A DNA stretch of 63,608 bases from Prevotella sp. UBA2742 (GTDB taxonomy: Bacteria > Bacteroidota > Bacteroidia > Bacteroidales > Bacteroidaceae), in the NCBI GenBank assembly GCA_002353485.1, contig DEJS01000020.1, forward strand, positions 1-63,608, written 5' to 3'. The notes under the pieces were generated by a model. It saw nothing but the letters and a program-made list of their open reading frames with translations, was not told the origin of the DNA and did no database searches. Made by a program: the position numbers and the translations under genes. This document shows positions 24,813-33,665 of this stretch, one piece after another. Numbering within the stretch: the stretch's first letter is position 1; every line of letters starts with the position of its first letter.

Positions 24813-26327
24813 ATGGAATCAATAGTTTTTTGGGGATTTAATCTTCATGCGTGGATTACGATTGTAACCGTACTAACGATGTTCATCGTGCTGTTAACGA
24901 CGAAACTGCGTGCCGACCTGGTGTTTCTTGCGGCCATCGGCATCTTGTTTGTAACGGGCGTGCTCAATGCCAAAGAGGCCTTCTCGGGTTTCAGTTCGGG
25001 TTCTGTGGTAGTAATCGGCGTACTGTTTGTCGTGGTGGCAGGACTGACCTATACAGGAGTCTTGCAATGGATAGTAAAGAATCTGCTAGGGCAACCAAAA
25101 ACATACTCCAAAGCAATAGTAAGACTGATGTTGCCCGTTGCCGTGCTAAGTTCGTTTCTTAGTAATACAACAGTGGTGGCACTCTTCGTGAACATTGTCA
25201 AGATATGGTCGAAGAAGTTAGGCATCTCTCCTTCTAAGCTGTTGATACCCCTAAGTTATGCCTCAGGCATGGGTGGTGTATGTACGTTAATTGGCACGCC
25301 TCCGAACCTGATTATTTCAGGCCTCTATGCCGATCAAACCGGCACAACGATGAATGTGCTGGCAACGACTATTCCTGGCTTGTTCTGCCTTTTCGTAGGC
25401 ATACTTTCTATTATTGCCATGCGTCGGTTTCTGCCCGATCGTAAAGCTCCGGAATCAGACTCCGATGACACTACTGACTATACGGTGGAGATGCTGGTGC
25501 CGTCGAACAACAAGTACATAGGCGAGACACTGGATTATGCAGGACTGTTCGATGTGAATGGTGGCCGGCTTGTTAAAATGTACCACTTTGACAATGTTAC
25601 AGTGCCTATTAGAAAAGATGAGTTCATTATGGGTGGCGACCATCTGGTCTTTGCTGGACAGCCCAAGGTCATCATGGAATTGTCAAAAACCCACGGGCTG
25701 ATTCTTGGTGATGAGGTTGTTAACGTGGGACACGGCACCCTTATCTCCTCATGCATTATGGTTGCAATGGTGGCACTGTCGGCTCTTGGCATCCTGCCGC
25801 TGTTGCAGTGTGCCTTCATTGCTGCAGCGGCCATGCTGTTGTTCCGTTGCTGCACGCCTGACCAGGCCATGAAATCAATAAACTGGGATATACTCATGGT
25901 GTTTGCCGGCAGTGTCGTGTTAGGCTTGGCAATTCAGAAGACTGGCATTGCCGAACGAATGGCTATGGGCATTCTTGACATTTGCGGTTCCAACCCTATT
26001 GTCGTGATGACAGCCATATGTCTGGTAGCTACTTTTATCACAGAGTTTATCTCGAATACAGCTGCGGGAGCTATGTTCTTCCCCATCATGTATCATGCCG
26101 CCGAACAGTTGGGCTACGAACCTTATCCGTTTCTCATTGCTCTGATGATTAGTGTTAGCAGCAGTTTCGCTACACCTATCGGATCACCCACACACATGTT
26201 GGTCTATGGTCCTGGTGGCTACCGTTTCAGTGACTTCATGCGCATTGGACTGTTGATGAATATCATTATCCTTTGTGCCAATATCCTCATCGTTAACATC
26301 GTATATCCCCTGACACCTTTAGAATAG
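24813..26327 (+). CDS. SLC13/DASS-type permease with RCK_C domain
   Basis: A 504-residue transporter with about eleven hydrophobic helices. SSFLSNTTVVALFVNIV and SGMGGVCTLIGTPPNLIISGLYA (with SNT and GTPPN) mark the first substrate and sodium site. SNTAAGAMFFPI and SSFATPIGSPTHMLVYGPG mark the second. A cytosolic TrkA-C/RCK_C domain (about residues 225-290, EMLVPSNNKYIGETLDYAGLF) lies between the halves; many relatives carry two copies, this one only one. The substrate may be sulfate, a dicarboxylate or another anion; it cannot be told from sequence. Confidence 0.87.
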   Translation: MESIVFWGFNLHAWITIVTVLTMFIVLLTTKLRADLVFLAAIGILFVTGVLNAKEAFSGFSSGSVVVIGVLFVVVAGLTYTGVLQWIVKNLLGQPKTYSKAIVRLMLPVAVLSSFLSNTTVVALFVNIVKIWSKKLGISPSKLLIPLSYASGMGGVCTLIGTPPNLIISGLYADQTGTTMNVLATTIPGLFCLFVGILSIIAMRRFLPDRKAPESDSDDTTDYTVEMLVPSNNKYIGETLDYAGLFDVNGGRLVKMYHFDNVTVPIRKDEFIMGGDHLVFAGQPKVIMELSKTHGLILGDEVVNVGHGTLISSCIMVAMVALSALGILPLLQCAFIAAAAMLLFRCCTPDQAMKSINWDILMVFAGSVVLGLAIQKTGIAERMAMGILDICGSNPIVVMTAICLVATFITEFISNTAAGAMFFPIMYHAAEQLGYEPYPFLIALMISVSSSFATPIGSPTHMLVYGPGGYRFSDFMRIGLLMNIIILCANILIVNIVYPLTPLE

Positions 26328-26357
26328 CTGTCTGACTTGTAAAATATGCAAAAAATA

Positions 26358-26429
26358 TTTCAAAATATGCAAAATCTAAAACTAATGAATTGTAAATTGG
26401 TGTTTTCTTCTCGGATTTAGTTATCTTTG
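26358..26429 (+). promoter_or_regulatory. Promoter region of the Kef-type gene with shared motif
   Basis: TATCTTTG at 26422-26429. Upstream at 26358 lies TTTCAAAATATGCAAAATCT, matching the motif at 18923 and 20562. A second AAAATATGCAAAA copy begins at 26341. Confidence 0.5.
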
Positions 26430-26464
26430 CAAAGTTTAATGATGCTTAAAAACGCTAAAAAGAC

Positions 26465-26503
26465 ATGGCACAACTTGAACCACTAATATTCTTAAATAAA
26501 TAG
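26465..26503 (+). CDS. Possible 12-residue upstream ORF
   Basis: An ATG opens a 12-codon frame (MAQLEPLIFLNK) that ends seven bases before the antiporter start. It could be a leader peptide that tunes translation, or chance. No similarity is known to me. Confidence 0.2.
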   Translation: MAQLEPLIFLNK

Positions 26504-26510
26504 TTTTTGT

Positions 26511-27869
26511 ATGGTACAGGATTTATATATTTTGATGATCACGGCAGCAGTGGTCAGTATCGTGTTCAAGTTATTGAAGCAACCGGTAGTGTTAGGCTAT
26601 ATCGTTGCAGGTGTCTTGGTTGGTCCGCATCTGTTTGGCGAGACCTTAGTGAATGCTGACAACGTAAAGGAGTGGGGCGACATCGGCGTGCTGTTCGTTT
26701 TGTTCTGCATTGGTCTGGAGTTTCGCCTGAAGAACCTCATCAGTAGTGGCAAAGTGGCGGCAATAGGCGCATTGACCATCATCGTGGGCATGATGGCCCT
26801 AGGCTATTGGGTGGGACAGAATGCAGAACTGGACATGGTCAACTCTCTTTTCCTGGCGGGCATGCTTTGCATGTCGAGCACCACTATTGTGATGAAAGCA
26901 ATAGATGAGGCAGGCATGAGCAAGGAGCGTTTCGTCAAGGGAGCGACCAGTATCCTTATCGTGGAGGATGTGGTAGCGGTGGTACTGATGGTGCTGCTCT
27001 CCAGCATAGCCATCCGTCATCAGTTCGAAGGTGCAGAACTGGCTGGCAAGGTTGTCCATCTGGCAATTACACTCGTTGCATGGTTTGTCTGCGGAATACT
27101 GATTATCCCGACGCTGATACGCATATTAAAAAAACATTTGAATGACGAGACACTTGTCATCCTCGCCCTGGGTCTGTGCTTGGGTATGGTGCTGACGGCG
27201 GAGGAGGCAGGGTTCAGTAGCGCACTCGGCGCTTTCGTCATGGGTTCTATCCTTGCCGAGACGGTGGAGTCGCATCGTATTGAGAAGCTGATGACGCCAC
27301 TGAAGAATGTCTTCGCTGCCATCTTCTTCATCTCCGTGGGCATGCTCATCAATCCTTCCTCATTGGTAGAATACTGGGATAGTATCGCGTGGGTCTGTCT
27401 GGTGATTATCATCGGAATGATTGTCTTTGGCACCTTGGGCTGCTGGTGGGGTGGTCAGACGATGCGTGACTCCATGCTGACCAGCTTCTCGTTTGTACAG
27501 ATAGGTGAGTTTTCGTTCATCATCGCCTCACTGGGTACCAGCTTGGACGTTCTCAATCCTATCATCTATCCAATCATCGTGGCATCCAGTGTGGTAACCA
27601 CCTTCCTCACTCCTTATATTATGAAGGCAACCATTCCTTGCTATACATTCCTTTATAATCAAGTTTCAGCGAGTTTCCGCGCTAAGATAGATCAACGTGA
27701 GCAGCTGGTGGCAGAAGCATCGAATGCGGTCTCATCCGGTGACACGAACACATTCGCCGAAAAGGTGCGTCATGCCGTCAGGCATACCTTCATCACGAAG
27801 CATCTTGTCAACCTGTTTATCAAGAACATGAGTGCTCATGATGAAAACGACACGAGTAATTCAATTTAA
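26511..27869 (+). CDS. Kef-type cation:proton antiporter (CPA2 family)
   Basis: A 452-residue membrane protein with twelve or thirteen helices. PVVLGYIVAGVLVGPHLFG (about residues 25-43) is the first CPA2 signature. LFCIGLEFRLKNL, SSTTIVMKAIDEAGM and SILIVEDVVAVVLMVLLSS (with the conserved acidic residues of the ion site) follow, then AGFSSALGAFVMGSILAET. Unlike full KefB or KefC it lacks a C-terminal RCK_N domain and ends in a short charged tail. It probably exchanges K+ or Na+ for protons. It is 15 bases upstream of the efflux operon. Confidence 0.88.
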   Translation: MVQDLYILMITAAVVSIVFKLLKQPVVLGYIVAGVLVGPHLFGETLVNADNVKEWGDIGVLFVLFCIGLEFRLKNLISSGKVAAIGALTIIVGMMALGYWVGQNAELDMVNSLFLAGMLCMSSTTIVMKAIDEAGMSKERFVKGATSILIVEDVVAVVLMVLLSSIAIRHQFEGAELAGKVVHLAITLVAWFVCGILIIPTLIRILKKHLNDETLVILALGLCLGMVLTAEEAGFSSALGAFVMGSILAETVESHRIEKLMTPLKNVFAAIFFISVGMLINPSSLVEYWDSIAWVCLVIIIGMIVFGTLGCWWGGQTMRDSMLTSFSFVQIGEFSFIIASLGTSLDVLNPIIYPIIVASSVVTTFLTPYIMKATIPCYTFLYNQVSASFRAKIDQREQLVAEASNAVSSGDTNTFAEKVRHAVRHTFITKHLVNLFIKNMSAHDENDTSNSI

Positions 27870-27884
27870 AAATTAAATAACGAT

Positions 27885-29012
27885 ATGAGAAAGAAAACAT
27901 TAAAAGTGACCTTGATGCTCGGTGCTATTGCCGGGTTAGTGTCGTGTAGTTTAGACATGCCCAAGGAGACCCAGTCATCGTTCGAGACGCTGACAGTGAA
28001 AAAGACAGACATTGAACTACCTAATAAGTTCAGTGCCAGAATGAAGGGTAGCAACGACGTGACAATTGCACCGCAGATCAGCGGACAGCTGATGAAGATA
28101 TGCGTAACAGAAGGTCAGCGGGTCAGCAAGGGTACCACACTCTTTGTCATCGACTCACGTAACGCTCGCTTGGAGTTAGAAGCTGCTCAGGCCAATCTGC
28201 AGGCCGCCCTGGCTCAGGAGAACTCGGCCAAGCTGGAGTTCGAGTCAAACAAGAACCTGTTTGACAAGAAAATCGTCAGCAGCTATATGCTGAACAATTC
28301 TGAGAACGCCTATAAGCAGGCTCAGGCTGCTGTTGCTCAGGCTCGTGCAGCAGTCAACCGTTGCAAAGTGGACCTAGGTTTCTGCACCATCACGGCTCCT
28401 GTGTCGGGTGCTATCGGTAGTATCCCTGTTCGTGTCGGTGATCAGGTGTCTCCTGCCAGCGAGCTTACCATCCTTAGCGGAAATACGACGATGTTTGCCG
28501 AATTTTCTGTGAATGAGGCCATTGTTGAAGCGCTGGTTCAGAGCGGCATGAAGGCTGCCGATGTGAATAAGTACATCAACAATCTGCCCGAGGCCACCTT
28601 TGTGATGAAGAACGGTACAGAGTATCCTCATAAGGGCCGTATTGTCAGCCTGACGGGTGTGGTGAACGATGCTACGGGTTCACTTACTGCCAAGGTGTCT
28701 TTCCCCAATCCTGACGGTCATCTGTACTCTGGCATTCAGGGTACTGTTGTCTTGCCTTTCTCTGAAAAAGGGTTGATTGTCATTCCGCAGTACGCCGTGG
28801 TTCGCCTGCAAGACAGGTCACAGGTGTATAAGGTAAAGGCTGACAGTACGGCTACTGCCGTTGAGGTAAAGACCGAAGATACTGGCAACGGCAAGGACTT
28901 CATCATTACCAGCGGCTTGAACGAAGGCGACGTGATTGTTGCCACCGGTGCCAACAATGTGACGGAGGGACAGAAGGTGCTGTTTCCTGCGGAGGAAGTG
29001 AAAAGTGAATAG
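27885..29012 (+). CDS. RND efflux periplasmic adaptor (AcrA/MexA-like) lipoprotein
   Basis: A 375-residue membrane fusion protein. The signal ends in LVSC (Cys21). Then follow a barrel-sandwich half (APQISGQLMKICVTEGQRVSKGTTLFVID), a long helical hairpin (about residues 90-145, ALAQENSAKLEFESNKNLF), the second lipoyl half (ITAPVSGAIGSIPVRVGDQV), beta-barrel and membrane-proximal domains (SEKGLIVIPQYAVVRLQDRSQVYKV). It bridges the inner-membrane pump and the TolC-like channel encoded next. Order adaptor, pump, channel is typical of Bacteroidetes multidrug pumps. Confidence 0.93.
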   Translation: MRKKTLKVTLMLGAIAGLVSCSLDMPKETQSSFETLTVKKTDIELPNKFSARMKGSNDVTIAPQISGQLMKICVTEGQRVSKGTTLFVIDSRNARLELEAAQANLQAALAQENSAKLEFESNKNLFDKKIVSSYMLNNSENAYKQAQAAVAQARAAVNRCKVDLGFCTITAPVSGAIGSIPVRVGDQVSPASELTILSGNTTMFAEFSVNEAIVEALVQSGMKAADVNKYINNLPEATFVMKNGTEYPHKGRIVSLTGVVNDATGSLTAKVSFPNPDGHLYSGIQGTVVLPFSEKGLIVIPQYAVVRLQDRSQVYKVKADSTATAVEVKTEDTGNGKDFIITSGLNEGDVIVATGANNVTEGQKVLFPAEEVKSE

Positions 29013-29040
29013 TGAATTGTGAATAATTTGCTTCCGCGTT

Positions 29041-32000
29041 ATGAAGAATAATATATTTATTAATAAATACGTGATGGCTTGTGCCATCTCGATTGTGATA
29101 GCACTGGTTGGCTACATATCAATGAGTACGCTGCCAGTGGAACAGTACCCTGACATTGCGCCGCCTACGGTGTCAATCACCACCAGCTATACGGGTGCTG
29201 ACGAGAACACGGTGATGAAGGCGGTCATTCAACCGCTGGAAGAGGCTGTGAACGGTGTGACCGACATGACTTACATCACCTCAAAGGCATCCTCGAATGG
29301 TGATGTGGAGATTAATGTGTATTTCAAGCAGGGAGTAGATGCAGACATGGCTGCCGTGAACGTTCAGAACCGTGTGAGCGGTGCACTGGCCCTGCTGCCA
29401 GCCGAAGTCACCAAGGTCGGTGTGAAGGTGGAGAAACGCCAGAACAACATCCTGCGTATCTTCGCCGTGAAGAGTGCTGACGGCAAGTACGACGAGGACT
29501 TCGTGTCTAACTATGTTGACATTAACATTAAGCCCCGTCTGATGCGTATCACCGGTGTGGGTAATGTGTTGAGCCTGGGTAATACGTATGCACTGCGCAT
29601 CTGGTTGAAGCCCGATGTGATGTCGCAGTATGGGCTGACGCCTAACGACATCTTTGCCGCCATAGGTGGACAGAGCTTCGTGGCTGCTGTGGGTACGCTG
29701 GGTGAGAAGTCGGGTAACTCCTACCAGTACAACATGCAGTATAAGGGTACGCTGAAGACCGTGGAAGAGTTCAACGACATTGTGCTGCGCACCAGTGGCG
29801 GCGGCATGCTTCAGTTAAGTGATGTGGCAGAGGTACAGATTGGTGCCATGAGCTATAACTTCACGTCGAACATCCAGGACCGTCCGGGTGCCCTCTTCAT
29901 GGTATTCGCCGCACCGGGTGCAAATGCCACTCAGGTGAATGCTGCCATCAATAAGATGTTTGAGGATGTCAAGCAGACAATGCCTGCTGGTCTGGAGTTC
30001 GTCACCATGATGACCAGCGATGACTTCCTCTTCGCCGCCATCCATAATGTGGTAGAAACGCTCGTCATTGCCATCATACTCGTGGTGCTCGTGGTGTTTA
30101 TCTTCCTGCAGAACTTCAAGGCCACCATCATTCCCTCTATCTCGATTATCGTGTCACTACTGGGTACCTTCGCTGTCGTCTCGCTGGCAGGCTTCTCGCT
30201 CAACATCCTGACGCTGTTCGCACTCGTGCTGGCCATCGGTACGGTAGTCGACGATGCCATTGTGGTAGTGGAGGCCGTTATGGCGAAGATGGAGGGCGGC
30301 ATCAGCGATGCCCGCGAAGCCACCCGCCAGGCCATGAACGAGGTGTCGGTGGCCGTCGTCTCGTGTACGTTGGTATTCATGGCTGTGTTCGTGCCTGTGA
30401 TGTTCATGCCGGGCACATCGGGCACGTTCTTCACTCAGTTTGGTGTGACGATAGCCTCGTCCGTCGGCCTGTCTTGTATTTCGGCCCTGACGCTGTGTCC
30501 CGCCCTCTGTGCCATCATGATGCGCGTCACCGAAGGCAAGAAGGAAGGCAAGGGACTCACCTATTATACAAAGAAAGCCTACGAGGCCAGCTATAGTGCA
30601 ATTTATAATAAGTATAGTAAGAGCGTGCAGAAATTCATCAAACGTCCCCTGCTTGCATGGAGCTTGCTGGCGCTGGCTGCCGTGCTGTTGGTGTTCTTCA
30701 TGAAGAGTCTGCCTTCTGGTCTTGTTCCTCAGGAGGACCAGGGCGTTTTCCTGGCTGAGGTTCAGGCTCCTGAGGGTACCACCCTGAAGCAGACGCGCGA
30801 GATGGTGAAGAAGGTAGAGGAAAAGGTGAAGAAGATTCCCGAACTGGAGAGTTTCTCGATTACCTGTGGCTATGGTATGTTGTCAGGTGCAGGCTCTAAC
30901 TACGCCACGATGGTAGTACGCCTGAAGAACTGGGATGAACGTCCAGGCATGAACCACCTCATCGACCTCGTTCTCGGCCGTTTCTATTATGACTGTATGG
31001 ACATTAAGAATCTGAGGGTGATACCCTTCCAGATGCCTCAGATTCCCGGCTACGGTACGAGTAATGATATCAACCTAATTGTTGAGGACCCCACCGATGG
31101 TAACCTCTCGGAGTTTGCAAAGCATACCGAGCGTTTCTTGGCAAAACTGTCTGAACGACCGGAAATAGCTTCTGCCATGTCTACCTATTCAGAACGATTC
31201 CCGAAGTTTCAGGTGGATGTGGATGCTGCCCAGTGCGACCGTGCCGGCGTGACACCTCAAGACGTACTGAACACACTTGGTGCTTACTGTGGAGGTGCCT
31301 ATATCGGCAACTTCAATCAGTTTGGTAAGGTGTATCGTATCATGGCTTCTGCCTCGCCCGAGTATCGTCTTGACCCGTCTTCGCTCAATAATATCTTCAT
31401 GCAGGTGAAGGACGGCAAGATGGCTCCCATGTCTGAGTTCGTTTCGCTGAAGGAGATTGTCGGTCCGGCTAACATCGAGCACTTCAACCTGATGCAGAGC
31501 ATTACTTGTTTTGTAACGCCCGGTAGCGGTTTCACCGAGGGTGACGTTCACAGGGTCATCGCTGAGGTGTTCAAGGAGGAGATGCCCGCCACCGCTACCT
31601 TCGAGTACAGTGGTATGTCACGCGAGCTGGAGGAGGCGGCCGGATCTAATGCCACCTCTCTTATTTATGTCATCTGTGCCATACTTATCTACCTCATCCT
31701 GGCTTCGCTCTACAACTCGTGGTTCACACCGTGGGCAGTACTGTTCAGTGTACCGTTCGGACTGATGGGTGCCTTCGTCTTTGCTTACCTTGGTAGCCTG
31801 CTGGGCTTCCCTGGTATGGACAACAATATCTACCTGCAGACGGGTGTCATCATGCTGATAGGTTTGTTGGCTAAGACGGCCATACTGATTACCGAGTTCG
31901 CCTCAGAGCGTCGTGCCCAGGGCATGAGTATAAGCGATGCAGCCTTTGAGGCTTGTAAGGAGCGTCTGCGCCCCATCCTGATGACGGTGGCCACGATGAT

Positions 32001-32208
32001 TATCGGTATGATACCTCTCGTGATTGCAGGTGGTGCCGGTGCCAACGGTAACCGTGCCCTCGCACTCGGTGTCATCGGAGGTATGAGCATTGGCACCGTG
32101 GCACTGCTCTTCGTTGTGCCCGCCTTCTTCATTGTGTTCCAGAAACTGCATGAGCGCTTCCAGGGGGCTTCGAATGTGAATAGTGTTGAAGTAAAAACAG
32201 AGGAATAA
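29041..32208 (+). CDS. RND efflux inner membrane pump (HAE1, AcrB-like)
   Basis: A 1055-residue proton-driven pump with twelve helices and two large periplasmic loops. STLPVEQYPDIAPPTVSITTSYTGA is near the N terminus. The fourth helix has AIGTVVDDAIVVVEAV with the two aspartates of the proton relay. The second half has GLLAKTAILITEFA. Length and order match hydrophobe/amphiphile efflux pumps, which expel bile salts, dyes and drugs as trimers. It is 28 bases after the adaptor gene and 3 bases before the channel gene, so they form one unit. Confidence 0.96.
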   Translation: MKNNIFINKYVMACAISIVIALVGYISMSTLPVEQYPDIAPPTVSITTSYTGADENTVMKAVIQPLEEAVNGVTDMTYITSKASSNGDVEINVYFKQGVDADMAAVNVQNRVSGALALLPAEVTKVGVKVEKRQNNILRIFAVKSADGKYDEDFVSNYVDINIKPRLMRITGVGNVLSLGNTYALRIWLKPDVMSQYGLTPNDIFAAIGGQSFVAAVGTLGEKSGNSYQYNMQYKGTLKTVEEFNDIVLRTSGGGMLQLSDVAEVQIGAMSYNFTSNIQDRPGALFMVFAAPGANATQVNAAINKMFEDVKQTMPAGLEFVTMMTSDDFLFAAIHNVVETLVIAIILVVLVVFIFLQNFKATIIPSISIIVSLLGTFAVVSLAGFSLNILTLFALVLAIGTVVDDAIVVVEAVMAKMEGGISDAREATRQAMNEVSVAVVSCTLVFMAVFVPVMFMPGTSGTFFTQFGVTIASSVGLSCISALTLCPALCAIMMRVTEGKKEGKGLTYYTKKAYEASYSAIYNKYSKSVQKFIKRPLLAWSLLALAAVLLVFFMKSLPSGLVPQEDQGVFLAEVQAPEGTTLKQTREMVKKVEEKVKKIPELESFSITCGYGMLSGAGSNYATMVVRLKNWDERPGMNHLIDLVLGRFYYDCMDIKNLRVIPFQMPQIPGYGTSNDINLIVEDPTDGNLSEFAKHTERFLAKLSERPEIASAMSTYSERFPKFQVDVDAAQCDRAGVTPQDVLNTLGAYCGGAYIGNFNQFGKVYRIMASASPEYRLDPSSLNNIFMQVKDGKMAPMSEFVSLKEIVGPANIEHFNLMQSITCFVTPGSGFTEGDVHRVIAEVFKEEMPATATFEYSGMSRELEEAAGSNATSLIYVICAILIYLILASLYNSWFTPWAVLFSVPFGLMGAFVFAYLGSLLGFPGMDNNIYLQTGVIMLIGLLAKTAILITEFASERRAQGMSISDAAFEACKERLRPILMTVATMIIGMIPLVIAGGAGANGNRALALGVIGGMSIGTVALLFVVPAFFIVFQKLHERFQGASNVNSVEVKTEE

Positions 32209-32211
32209 AAT

Positions 32212-33633
32212 ATGAAAAGACTAAACTATATCTTCGTTGCTGCAGCCGTGAGCATGATGCTCACGGGCTGCGGCATATATAATAAGTACGAGCAGAAGAC
32301 CCAGACACCCGCCGACATCTTCGGCAACAGTCAGGAAATGAAGAGCGCTACAGGCGAAACATCCATCGCCCAGATGTCGTGGCGTGAGTTCTTCACCGAC
32401 CCGCTGCTCCAGCAACTCATCGAACAGGTACTGGCAAACAATACCGACTTAAATTCTGCCCGCATTGCCGTGGAGAAGTCACAAGCCTCGCTGACAGCCG
32501 CCAAACTTGCCTATCTTCCGGCACTCCAGTTAGCACCGCAGGGTACCTTGTCCAAGTTTGACAAGAATCCCTGGTCTAAGACCTATGACCTACCGCTGCA
32601 GCTGTCAATGGACATCGACGTGTTTGGTTCCATCACTAACAAGAAGCGTGCAGCCAAAGCCGTGCTCCTGCAGGCTCAGATGCAACAGGAGGCTGTACGT
32701 GCTAATCTGATTTCGATAACGGCACAGCAGTATTTCCTGCTGCAGGTGCTCGACCGACAGTTGGAAATCCTTACGCAAACCGACAGTCTGTGGAACAAGT
32801 CACTTGACACTGAGAAGGCACTGTGGGAGAACGGTAAGGCGTATAGCACTGCTGTCAACCAAATGGAAGCATCCTATTTGAACGTGAAGACACAAATAGT
32901 GGACACCCGTCGCTACATCCAGTCCATCGAGAATGCTATCTGCCAACTATTAGCCCTCACCCCCCAGCACATCAATCGCCAGAAGTGGGGTAATACGACC
33001 CTGCATCATGCTGATGCTCAAGGCGATGGCGCAGATCGGATGTTCGACACCAAGTACCTACACATTGGCATACCAGCCCAGATGCTTGAATACCGTCCTG
33101 ACATCCGTATGGCAAACCACGCCATGGAGGAGGCTTTTTACAACACGCAGGCTGCACGCTCGGCATTCTATCCACAGATCACACTCAACGGCTCTGTCGG
33201 ATGGACCAATAATGTCGGTGAGATTGTCAACCCAGGCAAACTGCTGCTCTCTGCCATCGGACAACTCACACAGCCCATCTTTGCCCGTGGCCGTCTGATA
33301 GCAGGAAAGAAGATTGCCCAACTCACCGAGGAAGACCTGCAGAAGAAGTATGTGCAGACCGTCATCAATGCCGGCAACCAGGTCAATGAGGCCATGGCGG
33401 ACTGTATGGCTGCCCGTGAGAAGAACACCTACTACCAGCGTCAGGTACAGGTGCTCCGTGAGGCCTACACTGGCACCCATGAGCTCATGGACAACGGTAA
33501 GGCAAGCTACCTTGAAGTGCTCACGGCTCAGGAGTCACTGCTGAACGCCCAACTCGATCAGGCAATGAACATGTACGACGCTGCCGAAGCCGTCATTGCA
33601 CTGTATATTGCCCTCGGAGGTGGCTCGGAATAG
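32212..33633 (+). CDS. TolC-like outer membrane efflux lipoprotein (NodT family)
   Basis: A 473-residue outer membrane factor. The lipobox MLTGC gives Cys20, as in OprM/NodT proteins. TSIAQMSWREFFTDPLLQQLIEQVLANNTDLNSARIAVEKSQASL is the first helical barrel repeat. LEYRPDIRMANHAMEEAFYNTQAARSAFYPQITLNGSVGW opens the second repeat. The end EVLTAQESLLNAQLDQAMNMYDAAEAVIALYIALGGG is the classic closing helix and strand. It completes the tripartite pump. Confidence 0.95.
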   Translation: MKRLNYIFVAAAVSMMLTGCGIYNKYEQKTQTPADIFGNSQEMKSATGETSIAQMSWREFFTDPLLQQLIEQVLANNTDLNSARIAVEKSQASLTAAKLAYLPALQLAPQGTLSKFDKNPWSKTYDLPLQLSMDIDVFGSITNKKRAAKAVLLQAQMQQEAVRANLISITAQQYFLLQVLDRQLEILTQTDSLWNKSLDTEKALWENGKAYSTAVNQMEASYLNVKTQIVDTRRYIQSIENAICQLLALTPQHINRQKWGNTTLHHADAQGDGADRMFDTKYLHIGIPAQMLEYRPDIRMANHAMEEAFYNTQAARSAFYPQITLNGSVGWTNNVGEIVNPGKLLLSAIGQLTQPIFARGRLIAGKKIAQLTEEDLQKKYVQTVINAGNQVNEAMADCMAAREKNTYYQRQVQVLREAYTGTHELMDNGKASYLEVLTAQESLLNAQLDQAMNMYDAAEAVIALYIALGGGSE

Positions 33634-33665
33634 TTAATAGACATATAAATAATATTTTTATCAAA

